Source: JBHENN01 sp046262015 (GTDB lineage: Bacteria; Actinomycetota; CADDZG01; WHSQ01). From it: 21,801 nucleotides of DNA. The position numbers were made by a program, and so were the translations under genes. This document shows, one piece after another, positions 1 through 8,179 of the stretch (position 1 is the first letter of the stretch; each line of letters opens with the position of its first letter). Location: positions 1 to 21,801 of the forward strand of contig JBHENN010000058.1 of NCBI GenBank assembly GCA_046262015.1. Direction: 5' to 3'. The notes under the pieces are model-generated. The model was given only the letters and a program-made list of their open reading frames with translations. It was not told where the DNA came from and searched no databases.

Positions 1-139
1 GAACGAGGCCGCGGCGCTTCCCTTCACCGGCGTAGACCCGTCGTCCCTGCTGATGCTCAGCGGTCTGCTGCTCCTGTTCGGCGGCGCCGCGTTGCAGCTG
101 GGGAGCTTCGGGCGGGAGAGGACCCCGACCGCTTCGTAA
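1..139 (+). CDS. C-terminus of an LPXTG cell-wall-anchored protein (partial, 5' end outside window)
   Basis: The open frame enters from the left edge and ends at TAA 137-139, leaving about 45 residues. These form a complete sortase sorting signal: an LPFTG pentapeptide (LPxTG), then a hydrophobic stretch rich in Leu, Gly and Ala that could span the membrane, then a short charged tail (GRERTPTAS). In this family a class A or E type sortase cuts between Thr and Gly and links the protein to peptidoglycan. The extracellular part, which would define the function, is outside the window. The tail is a little longer and less basic than in Firmicutes but normal for Actinomycetota. A strong hairpin follows 37 bp after the stop. 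The call of a sorting signal is firm; the protein's role is unknown. Confidence 0.8.
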   Translation, partial: NEAAALPFTGVDPSSLLMLSGLLLLFGGAALQLGSFGRERTPTAS

Positions 140-175
140 GAACAGAAAGACCGTCGGTAGTCCCGGCGATCGACC

Positions 176-207
176 ACGGCCCCGCCCTCTTTACGAGGCG
201 GGGCCGT
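176..207. terminator. Hairpin terminator between convergent genes
   Basis: An 11-bp perfect GC-rich inverted repeat (ACGGCCCCGCC at 176-186, GGCGGGGCCGT at 197-207) encloses a 10-nt loop. It lies between the plus-strand LPXTG gene (stop 139) and the minus-strand DUF3105 gene (stop 254). Only a weak pyrimidine run follows on the plus strand (CTTTC), so this is a hairpin-type terminator of the kind common in high-GC Actinomycetota rather than a classic poly-U one. It could serve both strands. Confidence 0.7.
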
Positions 208-253
208 CGGCTTTCCCGTCGCTCGTTCCTTGCCGGCCCGCTAGCGCTCTCGG

Positions 254-901
254 TCAGCCCTCGAACGGGGGCGTGATCGGCTCGCGGCCCTTGCCCTGCA
301 GCTCTCTCCGGAAGTTGTCGACGGTCTCCTGGGAGGGCTCGACGCAGCGCTGGAGGCCACGCCACCCCGTGAGGACGAACTCGTAGGGGTCCTCCACCTG
401 GTCGTACGGCGTGGCCACCGTCGCTTCCGGCTCCTGGGCGACGAGCTGCTCGATCTTCTCGATCGTGGCTCGGGGCGCGTCCGGGTCGTACCAGATCACG
501 ATCATCCCGTGCTCGAGGTTGTGGACGAGCTGCTCGGGGGGGAGCGCGGTGGGGTAGAAGCCCGGCTCCGCCGGGGTCGCGTAGTGGTCGCCCGAGGTGG
601 GAGGGGTCGTGCTGTAGGGCTCGTGCGGCGCGCCGACCTCGATGTGGTCGTGGCTCTGCTCCTTGAAGGTCTCGACGTTCCCGCACCCGTCGTCGGCGGG
701 CGAGCCGATGTCTTCGACGACCTTGGTCTGGTCCACCTCGTTCTGTCTCTGCAGGACGATCGCGCCGATCACCAGGACGGCGACCAGCAGAGCGATACCG
801 ACCGTTACGAGGTTCCGCCTACGTGCGGCGCGCTGCTGCTCGGCGCGCCGCCGCTCCTCCGCGAGCCGGCGCGCCTGCTTCTCCTCCAGCTTCTTGCTCA
901 C
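254..901 (-). CDS. DUF3105 membrane-anchored protein
   Basis: This 215-residue protein starts with a strongly charged Lys/Glu/Arg helix (residues 1-30), followed by one membrane helix (about 31-50) and an extracytoplasmic domain. The domain has the His-rich pattern of DUF3105: SHDHIEVG near residue 84, TSGDHY near 102, and the signature HNLEHG at 127-132. Two cysteines (C73 and one near 185) could form a disulfide. The GTG at 899-901 is chosen because a TAGCCT -10 box sits 8 nt upstream, which fits a leaderless mRNA. The gene follows cofE by 37 bp on the same strand but seems to have its own promoter. The family has no established function; the clustered His residues suggest metal binding, which is inference only. 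The family call is confident. Confidence 0.88.
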   Translation of the reverse strand: MSKKLEEKQARRLAEERRRAEQQRAARRRNLVTVGIALLVAVLVIGAIVLQRQNEVDQTKVVEDIGSPADDGCGNVETFKEQSHDHIEVGAPHEPYSTTPPTSGDHYATPAEPGFYPTALPPEQLVHNLEHGMIVIWYDPDAPRATIEKIEQLVAQEPEATVATPYDQVEDPYEFVLTGWRGLQRCVEPSQETVDNFRRELQGKGREPITPPFEG

Positions 902-909
902 GGCGGCAG

Positions 910-915
910 AGGCTA
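910..915 (-). promoter_or_regulatory. -10 box of a leaderless promoter for the DUF3105 gene
   Basis: On the minus strand TAGCCT (fits TAnnnT) lies 8 nt before the GTG start at 901, so transcription would begin at or next to the start codon. I see no good -35 hexamer. The same TAGCCT hexamer is found 7 nt before fbiC and before the tryptophan dioxygenase gene. Confidence 0.5.
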
Positions 916-939
916 ACAGGGGCCCGGAGCCTGCCGGGG

Positions 940-1635
940 TCAGCGGAAGAGGTCACCGGCCGGGGGGCGGACCAGCTCGGTCGCAGCTCCGCGCCCGCGC
1001 GTGACCGGCGCGCCACGGACCACGGCCGCGCACACGCCGTCGGCCTTGCCCATCACCATCTCGGCGGCCCCCGCGAGCTCGTCGGCGATCGCGATCCTCG
1101 TCGCCCACAGCTCGCGGCCCTGCGTGTCGGTGGTGCCGCGGTAGTCCACGAACGGTTGGAACCCGGCGATCCCGATGGCGACATTGGTCTGGCCGATCCG
1201 CCACGCACGCCCGAAGGTGTCGCTCACGACGACCGCGATCTCGGCCCCGGTGAGGTGAGCGATCCGTTCCTTGAGACGGCGCGCCGAGAGGTCGGGGTCG
1301 ACGGGGAGCAGCACCACGCGGCCCTCGGGCGCGTTGGAGGCATCCACGCCGGAGTTGGCGCACACGAAACCGTGCCGGGTCTCGGAGATGATCATCTCGC
1401 CCGATCGCCGGAGCACCCGCGCTGACTCGGCGCGCGCCGCGGCCCGCCGGTCCACGGCCGGGACCACCCGGCCCTCCGCTTTGCTGACCACCTTGTGCGC
1501 GACCACCAGGACATCGCCGCCCAGCAGCTCGTCCGCCGCGCCCACGATCAGCGCGGCAAGGTCGTCGCCCTCGCCGACCTCGGGGACGCCGGGGACGGGG
1601 ATGATCCGGATCTCGCGCCGTGGTGTGTCTCTCAC
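940..1635 (-). CDS. cofE: Coenzyme F420:L-glutamate ligase (CofE type, no reductase domain)
   Basis: CofE adds glutamate residues to F420-0 using GTP, in the cytoplasm. The 231-residue protein shows the family's conserved segments: AHKVVSKAEGR (46-56), SETRHGFVCANSGVDASN (84-101), and SDTFGRAWRIGQTNVAIG (138-155). The length matches stand-alone archaeal CofE (about 250) and not mycobacterial FbiB (about 450), whose C-terminal half is an FMN-dependent reductase domain; that half is absent here. The frame stays open well upstream, but the GTG at 1633-1635 is the likely start: it overlaps the cofD stop by the 4 bp GTGA, and homology begins there (RREIRIIPVPGVPEV). The overlap implies translational coupling with cofD. 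Function is confident. Confidence 0.93.
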   Translation of the reverse strand: MRDTPRREIRIIPVPGVPEVGEGDDLAALIVGAADELLGGDVLVVAHKVVSKAEGRVVPAVDRRAAARAESARVLRRSGEMIISETRHGFVCANSGVDASNAPEGRVVLLPVDPDLSARRLKERIAHLTGAEIAVVVSDTFGRAWRIGQTNVAIGIAGFQPFVDYRGTTDTQGRELWATRIAIADELAGAAEMVMGKADGVCAAVVRGAPVTRGRGAATELVRPPAGDLFR

Positions 1636-2552
1636 AGCTCGAGCAGGGCGCGCCCCAGCCGCTCGGACGCGTTCTCGTCGGGCATCATCGTGTCGCGCGC
1701 CTCGGCTCGGAGGCCGAGGGCCGCGGTCGCCCCGACCTGGTCGGGATCCCTCCCGTCGACCACGAAGGCGTCGACGAAGTCGGCGTAGAGCCGCGCCACC
1801 GCGGACGCGGACGAGCCCATCCCGAGGTCGCGCATCAGGCGGTCGGCGGGTCCCTTGACGGCCGCGCCGCGGACCAGGGGGGTCACTGCCACGACGGACG
1901 GGTGCTCCTGCAACGCCGCGCGCACTCCGGGGAGCGCCAGCATCGGGGCGATGGACAGGATGGGGTTCGACGGACAGACGATCACGCGGTCGGCGCGCTC
2001 GACGCTCTCGATGATCCCCGGAGCCGGCTTCGCGTCCTCGATGCCCGCGAAGCTCACCGCGGCGACCTCCGGAGCGGTTCGCTCGCGGACGAAGTACTCC
2101 TGGAACCCCAGCGTCCGTCCGTCTGCGCACGCCACGACCGTGCGTACCGGGTCGTCGGACATGGGCAGGACGAGCGTCGGGGTGCCCAGAGCGCGTCTTA
2201 TCTCGTCGGTGACGATAGACAGGGTCGCGCCGTCGCGCAGCCTCTCCGTCCGATAGATGCAGGTCGCGAGATCGCGGTCGCCGAGAGCGAACCAGCTCTC
2301 CGCTCCCAGGCGCCTGAGCGCCTCCAGAACCTCGAAGGTGTCACCGCGCACCCCCCAGCCTCGCTCGGTGTCTCCGATGCCGGCGAGGCGATAGGTCACG
2401 ATGTCGACGTCGGGCGATACGTGGACCCCGTAGATCAGGGCGTCGTCGCCGGTGTTGACGAGGGCCGTGAGGTTGCCTGCGGGCAGAGCCCGCTGCAGGC
2501 CGACGAGGAGCTTGGCTCCTCCCACCCCTCCTGCGAGCGCGGCCACCTTCAC
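1632..2552 (-). CDS. cofD: 2-phospho-L-lactate/PEP transferase (CofD/FbiA)
   Basis: CofD joins 7,8-didemethyl-8-hydroxy-5-deazariboflavin (Fo) to the guanylylated phospholactate or phosphoenolpyruvate donor, giving F420-0 or its dehydro form. The 306-residue protein begins with the family signature VKVAALAGGVGGAK, has NTGDD (33-37) followed by the VSPDVD segment, and CPSNPILS (193-200). The GTG at 2550-2552 is chosen because mycobacterial FbiA starts at the same point and because TACACT lies 7 nt upstream; the open frame further upstream runs antisense to fbiC. The length equals the family norm (310-330). It is first in a cofD-cofE operon and diverges from fbiC with a 49-bp spacer. In Actinomycetota the donor is thought to be PEP-derived, but the sequence alone does not show that. 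Confidence 0.95.
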   Translation of the reverse strand: MKVAALAGGVGGAKLLVGLQRALPAGNLTALVNTGDDALIYGVHVSPDVDIVTYRLAGIGDTERGWGVRGDTFEVLEALRRLGAESWFALGDRDLATCIYRTERLRDGATLSIVTDEIRRALGTPTLVLPMSDDPVRTVVACADGRTLGFQEYFVRERTAPEVAAVSFAGIEDAKPAPGIIESVERADRVIVCPSNPILSIAPMLALPGVRAALQEHPSVVAVTPLVRGAAVKGPADRLMRDLGMGSSASAVARLYADFVDAFVVDGRDPDQVGATAALGLRAEARDTMMPDENASERLGRALLEL

Positions 2553-2559
2553 GGCGGGC

Positions 2560-2565
2560 AGTGTA
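2560..2565 (-). promoter_or_regulatory. -10 box of a leaderless promoter for cofD-cofE
   Basis: TACACT on the minus strand lies 7 nt before the cofD GTG (2552). There is no convincing -35. It is immediately beside the putative -35 of the opposing fbiC promoter (2567-2572), so the two promoters interlock. Confidence 0.5.
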
Positions 2566-2566
2566 G

Positions 2567-2594
2567 TTGTGGCGCCCGGGCCCGCTGATAGCCT
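2567..2594 (+). promoter_or_regulatory. Leaderless promoter of fbiC
   Basis: TAGCCT at 2589-2594 lies 7 nt before the fbiC ATG (2602). A weak -35 (TTGTGG, 2567-2572) is spaced by 16 bp. There is no Shine-Dalgarno sequence before the ATG, which supports a leaderless transcript. Confidence 0.5.
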
Positions 2595-2601
2595 CACGTG
2601 C

Positions 2602-4998
2602 ATGACCGGCTTGGAGGCGTTGCTGGCGCGCGCGTCCGCAGGTGACCGGCTCACGGACGACGAGGCGCGCCTGCTGTCCGACCTGTCCCGGCCCGACCCC
2701 GAGGCGGTCCTCGGGGCGGCGGCCGCCCTGCGCGACGGTGTCACCGGCGCCCGGGTCACGTACTCGAAGAAGGTCTTCATCCCGCTTACCAAGCTGTGCC
2801 GCGACGCGTGCGGCTACTGCACGTTCGCTCATCCTCCGCGTCCTGGAGAACCCTGTTACCTCGATCTCGACGAGGTGCTGGCGATCGCCCGCGCGGGCGA
2901 AGCTGCAGGCTGCAAGGAGGCTCTCTTCACCCTCGGCGACAAGCCGGAGCGCAAGTGGCGCGCGGCGCGCGACGAGCTCGACACCCTCGGCTACGCCAGC
3001 ACGATCGACTACCTGGTCGCCGCCTGCGAGGCGGTGTTGGAGCACACGGGTCTGCTGCCCCACGCCAATCCGGGGGCGCTCACCCTCGCGGAAGCGACCG
3101 CGCTCCGGGCGGTGACGATCAGCCAGGGGACGATGCTGGAGACGTTGTCGGAGCGCTTGTTGAAGCGCGGGATGGCTCACTTCGGCGCGCCGGACAAGCG
3201 ACCCGAGGTGCGCCTGGCCACCCTGGAGAACGCGGGGCGCGGGGGGGTCCCTTTCACGACCGGGATCCTGGTGGGGATCGGAGAGACCTTCGAGGAGAGG
3301 GTCGACGCGTTGCTCGCGATCCGCGCCGCGCACGAACGCCACGGTCACATCCAGGAAGTGATCGTTCAGAACTTCCGCGCCAAGGCGGGGACGCCGATGG
3401 CGTGGCATCCCGAGCCGAACATCGACGATATGACCCTGACGATAGCGCTGGCCCGGCTCATCCTTCCCCCCGACGTCGGGGTGCAGGCGCCGCCGAACCT
3501 CATGCCCGGTGAGTACGGGCGCTACCTCGCCGCGGGGCTGTCGGATTGGGGCGGCGTATCGCCCGTGACCCCGGATCACGTCAACCCCGAGAAGCCGTGG
3601 CCTCACCTCGCGGAGCTACAGCGCGCGACCGAAGAAGAGGGCTTCGTCCTCGTCGAGCGGTTGGCGACCCATCCCCGCTACCTCGCCACTCCGGCGCAGC
3701 TCGATCGCTGGATCGCTCCTCCCCTGCGAGGGCGCGTCCTGGATGCGATCGACTCCGAGGGCTATCGGCGAACGCAGGACTGGTATGCGGGCGCGTCGGC
3801 GCCACCTCCGCGCGCCGCCGCCATCGCCATCGAGCAAGCGGCAGCCGGCGCGTGGCGCGTCCCCGGGCGGGTGGTCCGTCCCGACGTAGCCACGATCCTT
3901 GGGCGCGCCGCCGACGGTCACGAGATAGAGGAACCCGAGCTCGCCCTGCTGTTCACAGCCTGCGGTGCCGAGGCTGAGAGATTGTTCGCGGTCGCCGACG
4001 ACCTGCGCAAGCAAGCGGTCGGAGACGAGGTCACCTACGTCGTCAACCGCAACATCAACTACACGAACATGTGCTACTTCCGTTGCGGTTTCTGCGCGTT
4101 CTCCAAGGGCCCGAAGTCGCTCAACCTGCGCGGCGAGCCGTACCTGCTGTCACCCGAGGAGGTCGCCGGTCGGGCGCGCGAAGCATGGGAGCGGGGTGCC
4201 ACCGAAGTGTGCATGCAAGGAGGGATCCATCACTCCTTCACCGGGGCCAACTACGTCGAGTACCTCGAGGCGGTCACGCGCGCGCTCCCCGGGATGCACG
4301 TCCACGCATTCACCGCGCTCGAGATCGTCCAGGGGGCTGCCGCGAGTGGTCTCGAGGTGCCCGCGTTCCTCGGCATGCTCAAGGATGCAGGGCTGGCGAC
4401 GCTGCCCGGCACGGCCGCCGAGATCCTGGACGACGAGATCCGCGCCATCATCTGCCCCGACAAGATCGACACCGAAGGATGGTGCGAGGTTCACCGGATC
4501 GCCCATTCGCTCGGACTGCGTTCCAATGCGACCATCATGTTCGGTACCGTCGAGGGTCCACGGAACTGGGCGCGTCATCTGGCGGTCGTGCGCGATCTCC
4601 ACAAGGAGATCGCCGCCGGCGGCGCGCCGGGCCTGTTCGAGTTCGTCCCCTTGCCGTTCGTGCACATGGCCGCCCCTATCTACCTCAAAGGCAAGGCGCG
4701 CCGGGGGCCGACCTTCGAAGAGGCTCTCAAGATGCACGCCGTGGCTCGTATCGCGTTCCACGGACACATCCCCAACATCCAGGTCTCGTGGGTCAAGATG
4801 GGGATCGAGGGCGCCAAGCTGGCGCTACAGGCGGGTGCGAACGACCTGGGCGGGACGCTGATGAACGAGAACATCTCGCGTGCCGCCGGGGCGGACCACG
4901 GGCAAGAGCTGACCGCGGAGGATATGGAGCGATCGATCAGATCCATCGGGCGCATCCCCGTTCGCCGGACCACGCTGTACGACCGCGTCCCGGCCTGA
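2602..4998 (+). CDS. fbiC: Fused 7,8-didemethyl-8-hydroxy-5-deazariboflavin (Fo) synthase, CofG-CofH
   Basis: This enzyme builds the deazaflavin chromophore of F420 from tyrosine and the ribityl-diaminouracil intermediate of riboflavin synthesis, using two radical SAM centres. In the 798-residue protein the N-terminal CofG half carries CRDACGYC (Cys66, 70, 73) and the C-terminal CofH half carries CYFRCGFC (Cys491, 495, 498); each triad binds a 4Fe-4S cluster. The order CofG then CofH and the overall size match actinobacterial FbiC (about 850 residues). The ATG at 2602 is chosen over the longer open frame because that extension is antisense to cofD and a -10 box sits 7 nt upstream. It diverges from cofD-cofE and is followed after 13 bp by the glycosyltransferase gene. 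No key residue is missing. Confidence 0.97.
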   Translation: MTGLEALLARASAGDRLTDDEARLLSDLSRPDPEAVLGAAAALRDGVTGARVTYSKKVFIPLTKLCRDACGYCTFAHPPRPGEPCYLDLDEVLAIARAGEAAGCKEALFTLGDKPERKWRAARDELDTLGYASTIDYLVAACEAVLEHTGLLPHANPGALTLAEATALRAVTISQGTMLETLSERLLKRGMAHFGAPDKRPEVRLATLENAGRGGVPFTTGILVGIGETFEERVDALLAIRAAHERHGHIQEVIVQNFRAKAGTPMAWHPEPNIDDMTLTIALARLILPPDVGVQAPPNLMPGEYGRYLAAGLSDWGGVSPVTPDHVNPEKPWPHLAELQRATEEEGFVLVERLATHPRYLATPAQLDRWIAPPLRGRVLDAIDSEGYRRTQDWYAGASAPPPRAAAIAIEQAAAGAWRVPGRVVRPDVATILGRAADGHEIEEPELALLFTACGAEAERLFAVADDLRKQAVGDEVTYVVNRNINYTNMCYFRCGFCAFSKGPKSLNLRGEPYLLSPEEVAGRAREAWERGATEVCMQGGIHHSFTGANYVEYLEAVTRALPGMHVHAFTALEIVQGAAASGLEVPAFLGMLKDAGLATLPGTAAEILDDEIRAIICPDKIDTEGWCEVHRIAHSLGLRSNATIMFGTVEGPRNWARHLAVVRDLHKEIAAGGAPGLFEFVPLPFVHMAAPIYLKGKARRGPTFEEALKMHAVARIAFHGHIPNIQVSWVKMGIEGAKLALQAGANDLGGTLMNENISRAAGADHGQELTAEDMERSIRSIGRIPVRRTTLYDRVPA

Positions 4999-5011
4999 CG
5001 CCCGCATCCCC

Positions 5012-8000
5012 ATGGCGGTGACCGAAGCGGCGCCCCCGCGCCCCGTGCTGTCCCCGGCGAATGCGGCCCACGCCGGCGTCCTGGCAGTCGTCGTGACGCA
5101 CCGAGGTCGCCCGTGGCTGAAGGACTGCTTGGTGGCTCTGAGCGCGCAGACACACGGTCCTCTCGACGTCCTGGTGGTCGACGACGCGTCACCGGATCAT
5201 CGGTCCCCTCCTCACCTGAAGCGGCTCGCCAAGCGTCACCTTCGCCGGCGCCGGTGGGCTTATCTCCGGACGCCGCGGCCTCTGGGATTCGGGGGTGCGG
5301 TCAACTGGGCGCTCTCGCGTGTCCGTTCGCGCGCGCAGTTGTTGCTCTTCATCCACGACGACGCGGCGCTCGACCCCCAGGCGGTAGAGCGCATGGTGGC
5401 GCGGGTCGCCGCCGACGACACCACCGCGATCGTGGGACCGAAGATCGTGTCCTGGGATGACCCCACCAGGCTCGAAGAAGTGGGGATGGCTGCGGATCGC
5501 TTTGGCTATCCGTACAAGGGGCTCGAGGAAGGGGAGATCGACCTCGGACAGCACGACGTTTCGACCGAGGTCTTCTTCATCTCCAGCACGTGCATGCTCG
5601 TGCGTCACGAGGTCTTCCGGGAGCTGCGCGGGTTCGATGCGCGCATGCGCGCGTACGCGAAGGATCTCGACCTCTGCTGGCGCGCGCATATCAAAGGCTA
5701 TGGGGTAAGGGTTGAGCCGGAGGCGAAGGCGCGTCACGCCATCGCACTGGCCCGCGGCGAGCGCGAGTCACCGTTCACACCCGCGCGCTATTACATCCGC
5801 AGGAACCGGCTGCGGGCCGTGACCAAGAATGCATCCTCGTTGCGCCTGCTGGGTCTGATACCTCAGTTCATCCTGCTCGCGCTGGCAGAGATGCTGGCCT
5901 TCGTGGTCCTGCGCCAGCCGCGCGAGATCGTGAACCTCGCGCGCGCTCTTGGATGGAACCTCGTGTCGATCCCGCAGACCTTGACCGAGCGCACCCGGGT
6001 GCAGCGGGCGCGCCGGGTCGCCGATCGGGGCTTGCGTCGGTTGACGGTCAGGCAGTCGACCCGTCTTCGCTCCTACCTGGCGGGCAAGGCCGATCGTCTC
6101 GAGGAGGTATGGGGCCGGCGGACAGAGCTGGTCTCGAGAAGCACCCGCAGCGCCCGCTCGATCCGTGGGAAGGCGCTCGGCCTCCCGGGCGTCGTGGCAC
6201 TCGTGGCACTGGTCGGGCTCCTCCTCGGCTTCCGTGATCTCCTGTGGGCGGGGCCGGTGGCGGTCGGCGAGCTCCTTCCTTATCCCCACGACGTGACCTC
6301 GCTATGGCGGGCTCTCGCGTCACCCTGGAACCCCGTCGGGCTGGGCCAGCCGGGCCCGGCGCCGCCCGCCTACGCCCTGCTCGGCCTCGTCCCGCTGATC
6401 GCCCTGGGGACGGGCGCAGCGCAGAAGCTGCTCGTTCTCGGGCTGCTGGGCGTCGCGTTCGTGGGCGCCTACCGGCTCGTGGCCGACCTCGTCGACCGTC
6501 CCGCCCGGTACGTCGCGGGCATCGTGTACGCAGCCGGTCCCGTGGGCTACGTCGCCGTCAGGGGCGGGGCTTTGGGTGCGCTCGTCTTCGGCGCGATCGC
6601 CCCGTTCGTGTTGCTGATCCTGGCACGACAGACCGGCTGGGTACGGCCTCCCGCGTGGGACCGGGCTCGCGGTGTCGCGCGTCTCGCCCTGGCCGGTGCC
6701 ATCTCGGGCGCGTTCGTCCCGGGATCGCTCGTCCTGTACGGGGTCGTCGCGGTCCTCCTGGCGGCATCGCGGTCGATCCTGGATCGCGGGAGCTTCCCCG
6801 CTCGGAGCCTGGTGGGCCCGGGCATCGGCCTCGTCGGAGCGTGGGCCCTGCTCCTGCCGTGGAGCGCCGGCTGGTTCGGAGCGGGGGGCCCGCTCGACCG
6901 CTTGACCGACCCGAGCAGCGCCCCGGCGTTCGCCGCGTCGTTCCGCGGTCATGGCGTTGCCAGCGTCGTCCTCGGCCAGACCCCCGACGGACCCGCGCTG
7001 TTCGGTCTGAGCCTGGCGCTGCTCGGGGTGATCGCGGTGGCGATCGGGGACGGGCAGCGCCGTCGTCTCGCGCTCGCCCTGTGGGGCGTGCTCATCGTCG
7101 TGGGCTGGTTGGTCACCGCGATCTCGAGTGGGTGGCTCGATCCCGTCGTCGCATCCCCCGCCGAAGCCGGGGTGCTGGCGGCAGCCTGCTTCGCCGGTCT
7201 GGCGGGCCTCGCGGTCGGGGCCTTCCGCCTCGACCTCCCGCGCCGGGGTCTCGGTATCCACCAGGGTCTCGCTCTGGTGGGGATGGGCGTGGCGGCCGTG
7301 CTCCTCGCCGCGGGCTTGCTGCCGGCCCTGTGGCACGGCGACTGGGCACCCGGGCGCGGCTCGCAGCGGGCGGCGCCCCCGGTGGTCGAGCAGGTCAGAT
7401 CGCTGCTCGCCGCCGAGGGCGACGAGGTGGGACGGTTCCGCGCGCTATGGGTGGGTGAGTCATGGGGGCCTCCGGACCTCAGCGCGGCGCGCCCCGTGGG
7501 CAGCCACATCGTCACCGGCCCGCGCGGCCAGGTGCTGAGCAACCTGTTCGAGCACGGGTCGGGCCCCGCCTATGGCCAGCTCGCGTCGGTGATCGCATCG
7601 ATCGAGAACGGGGGGACCGATCGCGGCGGAAGCTTGCTCGGCGCCTTCAACATCCGGTTCCTCGTCGTCGAACGCTCGCCCGAGGCCGAGCCGTGGCTCG
7701 ATCAGGGTGACCTCGCCGTGGTTCGGACCGAGCCCGCCTATCTCCTGCTCGAGAACGAGGCGGCCCTTGCCCGCGTCGGCGTCTATCCCGAGCTACCGGG
7801 CGCGGCCCGGGCGATCCAAACCGGCGATCCGGCTCGTGCTGTGGGTCCGGCGGAGCCTGCCACCGCCGTCGCCGAGCCGCGCGCCCCCCACCGGTACGAG
7901 GGGGGTGAGGTCGGTGGGCCGGGCGTGGTGTTCGCCGCCGAGGCCTACGACCCGGCGTGGCGCGCCGCGCTCAACGCCGACCAGCTCGAGGCGGTCGACG

Positions 8001-8179
8001 GGGGCTGGGCGAACGCGTTCGCCATCCCTTCCGGAGCACGCGGCGACCTGTCGGTCGCCGTGCCGCGGTCGGTGGGGCAGGTGCTGTGGTTGGTGGTGAT
8101 GGCTCTGGCGTGGATCGTCGTCCTCGGGGCTTCGTTCTCGCGTCGCCCGATCTCGCCAGCAGGACGGGGGCGACGATGA
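5012..8179 (+). CDS. GT2 glycosyltransferase fused to a large polytopic membrane domain
   Basis: The 1055-residue protein has a cytoplasmic GT2 domain at about 20-270: AVVVTHRGRPWL near 25, VVDDAS (55-60), the metal-site IHDDAAL (114-120), and the late acidic motif KDLDLCWR (217-224). A first membrane helix lies at 281-300, then a basic cytoplasmic linker (about 325-390). From 391 to about 770 there are many hydrophobic segments, followed by a soluble, probably extracytoplasmic region that includes FLVVERS and ends near 1015, and a final helix close to the C-terminus. The second part resembles GT-C type membrane glycosyltransferases in layout, which is inference. The likely role is cell-surface glycan synthesis. 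It follows fbiC by 13 bp and overlaps the DUF5719 gene by ATGA, so the three may form an operon. No clear Shine-Dalgarno precedes the ATG; GTG 5021 is an alternative start. Confidence 0.85.
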   Translation: MAVTEAAPPRPVLSPANAAHAGVLAVVVTHRGRPWLKDCLVALSAQTHGPLDVLVVDDASPDHRSPPHLKRLAKRHLRRRRWAYLRTPRPLGFGGAVNWALSRVRSRAQLLLFIHDDAALDPQAVERMVARVAADDTTAIVGPKIVSWDDPTRLEEVGMAADRFGYPYKGLEEGEIDLGQHDVSTEVFFISSTCMLVRHEVFRELRGFDARMRAYAKDLDLCWRAHIKGYGVRVEPEAKARHAIALARGERESPFTPARYYIRRNRLRAVTKNASSLRLLGLIPQFILLALAEMLAFVVLRQPREIVNLARALGWNLVSIPQTLTERTRVQRARRVADRGLRRLTVRQSTRLRSYLAGKADRLEEVWGRRTELVSRSTRSARSIRGKALGLPGVVALVALVGLLLGFRDLLWAGPVAVGELLPYPHDVTSLWRALASPWNPVGLGQPGPAPPAYALLGLVPLIALGTGAAQKLLVLGLLGVAFVGAYRLVADLVDRPARYVAGIVYAAGPVGYVAVRGGALGALVFGAIAPFVLLILARQTGWVRPPAWDRARGVARLALAGAISGAFVPGSLVLYGVVAVLLAASRSILDRGSFPARSLVGPGIGLVGAWALLLPWSAGWFGAGGPLDRLTDPSSAPAFAASFRGHGVASVVLGQTPDGPALFGLSLALLGVIAVAIGDGQRRRLALALWGVLIVVGWLVTAISSGWLDPVVASPAEAGVLAAACFAGLAGLAVGAFRLDLPRRGLGIHQGLALVGMGVAAVLLAAGLLPALWHGDWAPGRGSQRAAPPVVEQVRSLLAAEGDEVGRFRALWVGESWGPPDLSAARPVGSHIVTGPRGQVLSNLFEHGSGPAYGQLASVIASIENGGTDRGGSLLGAFNIRFLVVERSPEAEPWLDQGDLAVVRTEPAYLLLENEAALARVGVYPELPGAARAIQTGDPARAVGPAEPATAVAEPRAPHRYEGGEVGGPGVVFAAEAYDPAWRAALNADQLEAVDGGWANAFAIPSGARGDLSVAVPRSVGQVLWLVVMALAWIVVLGASFSRRPISPAGRGRR

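Noticed and set aside
1636..2130. Upstream extension of the cofE frame, which stays open far beyond the GTG at 1635
   Set aside because: It is antisense-free but lies entirely inside cofD in another frame, is Arg/Gly/Pro-rich, has no similarity to CofE, and the GTGA overlap gives a clean start.
5639..5652. 14-bp perfect palindrome GCGCGCATGCGCGC
   Set aside because: It is inside the glycosyltransferase coding sequence and is explained by Ala-Arg-Met-Arg codons in GC-rich DNA.
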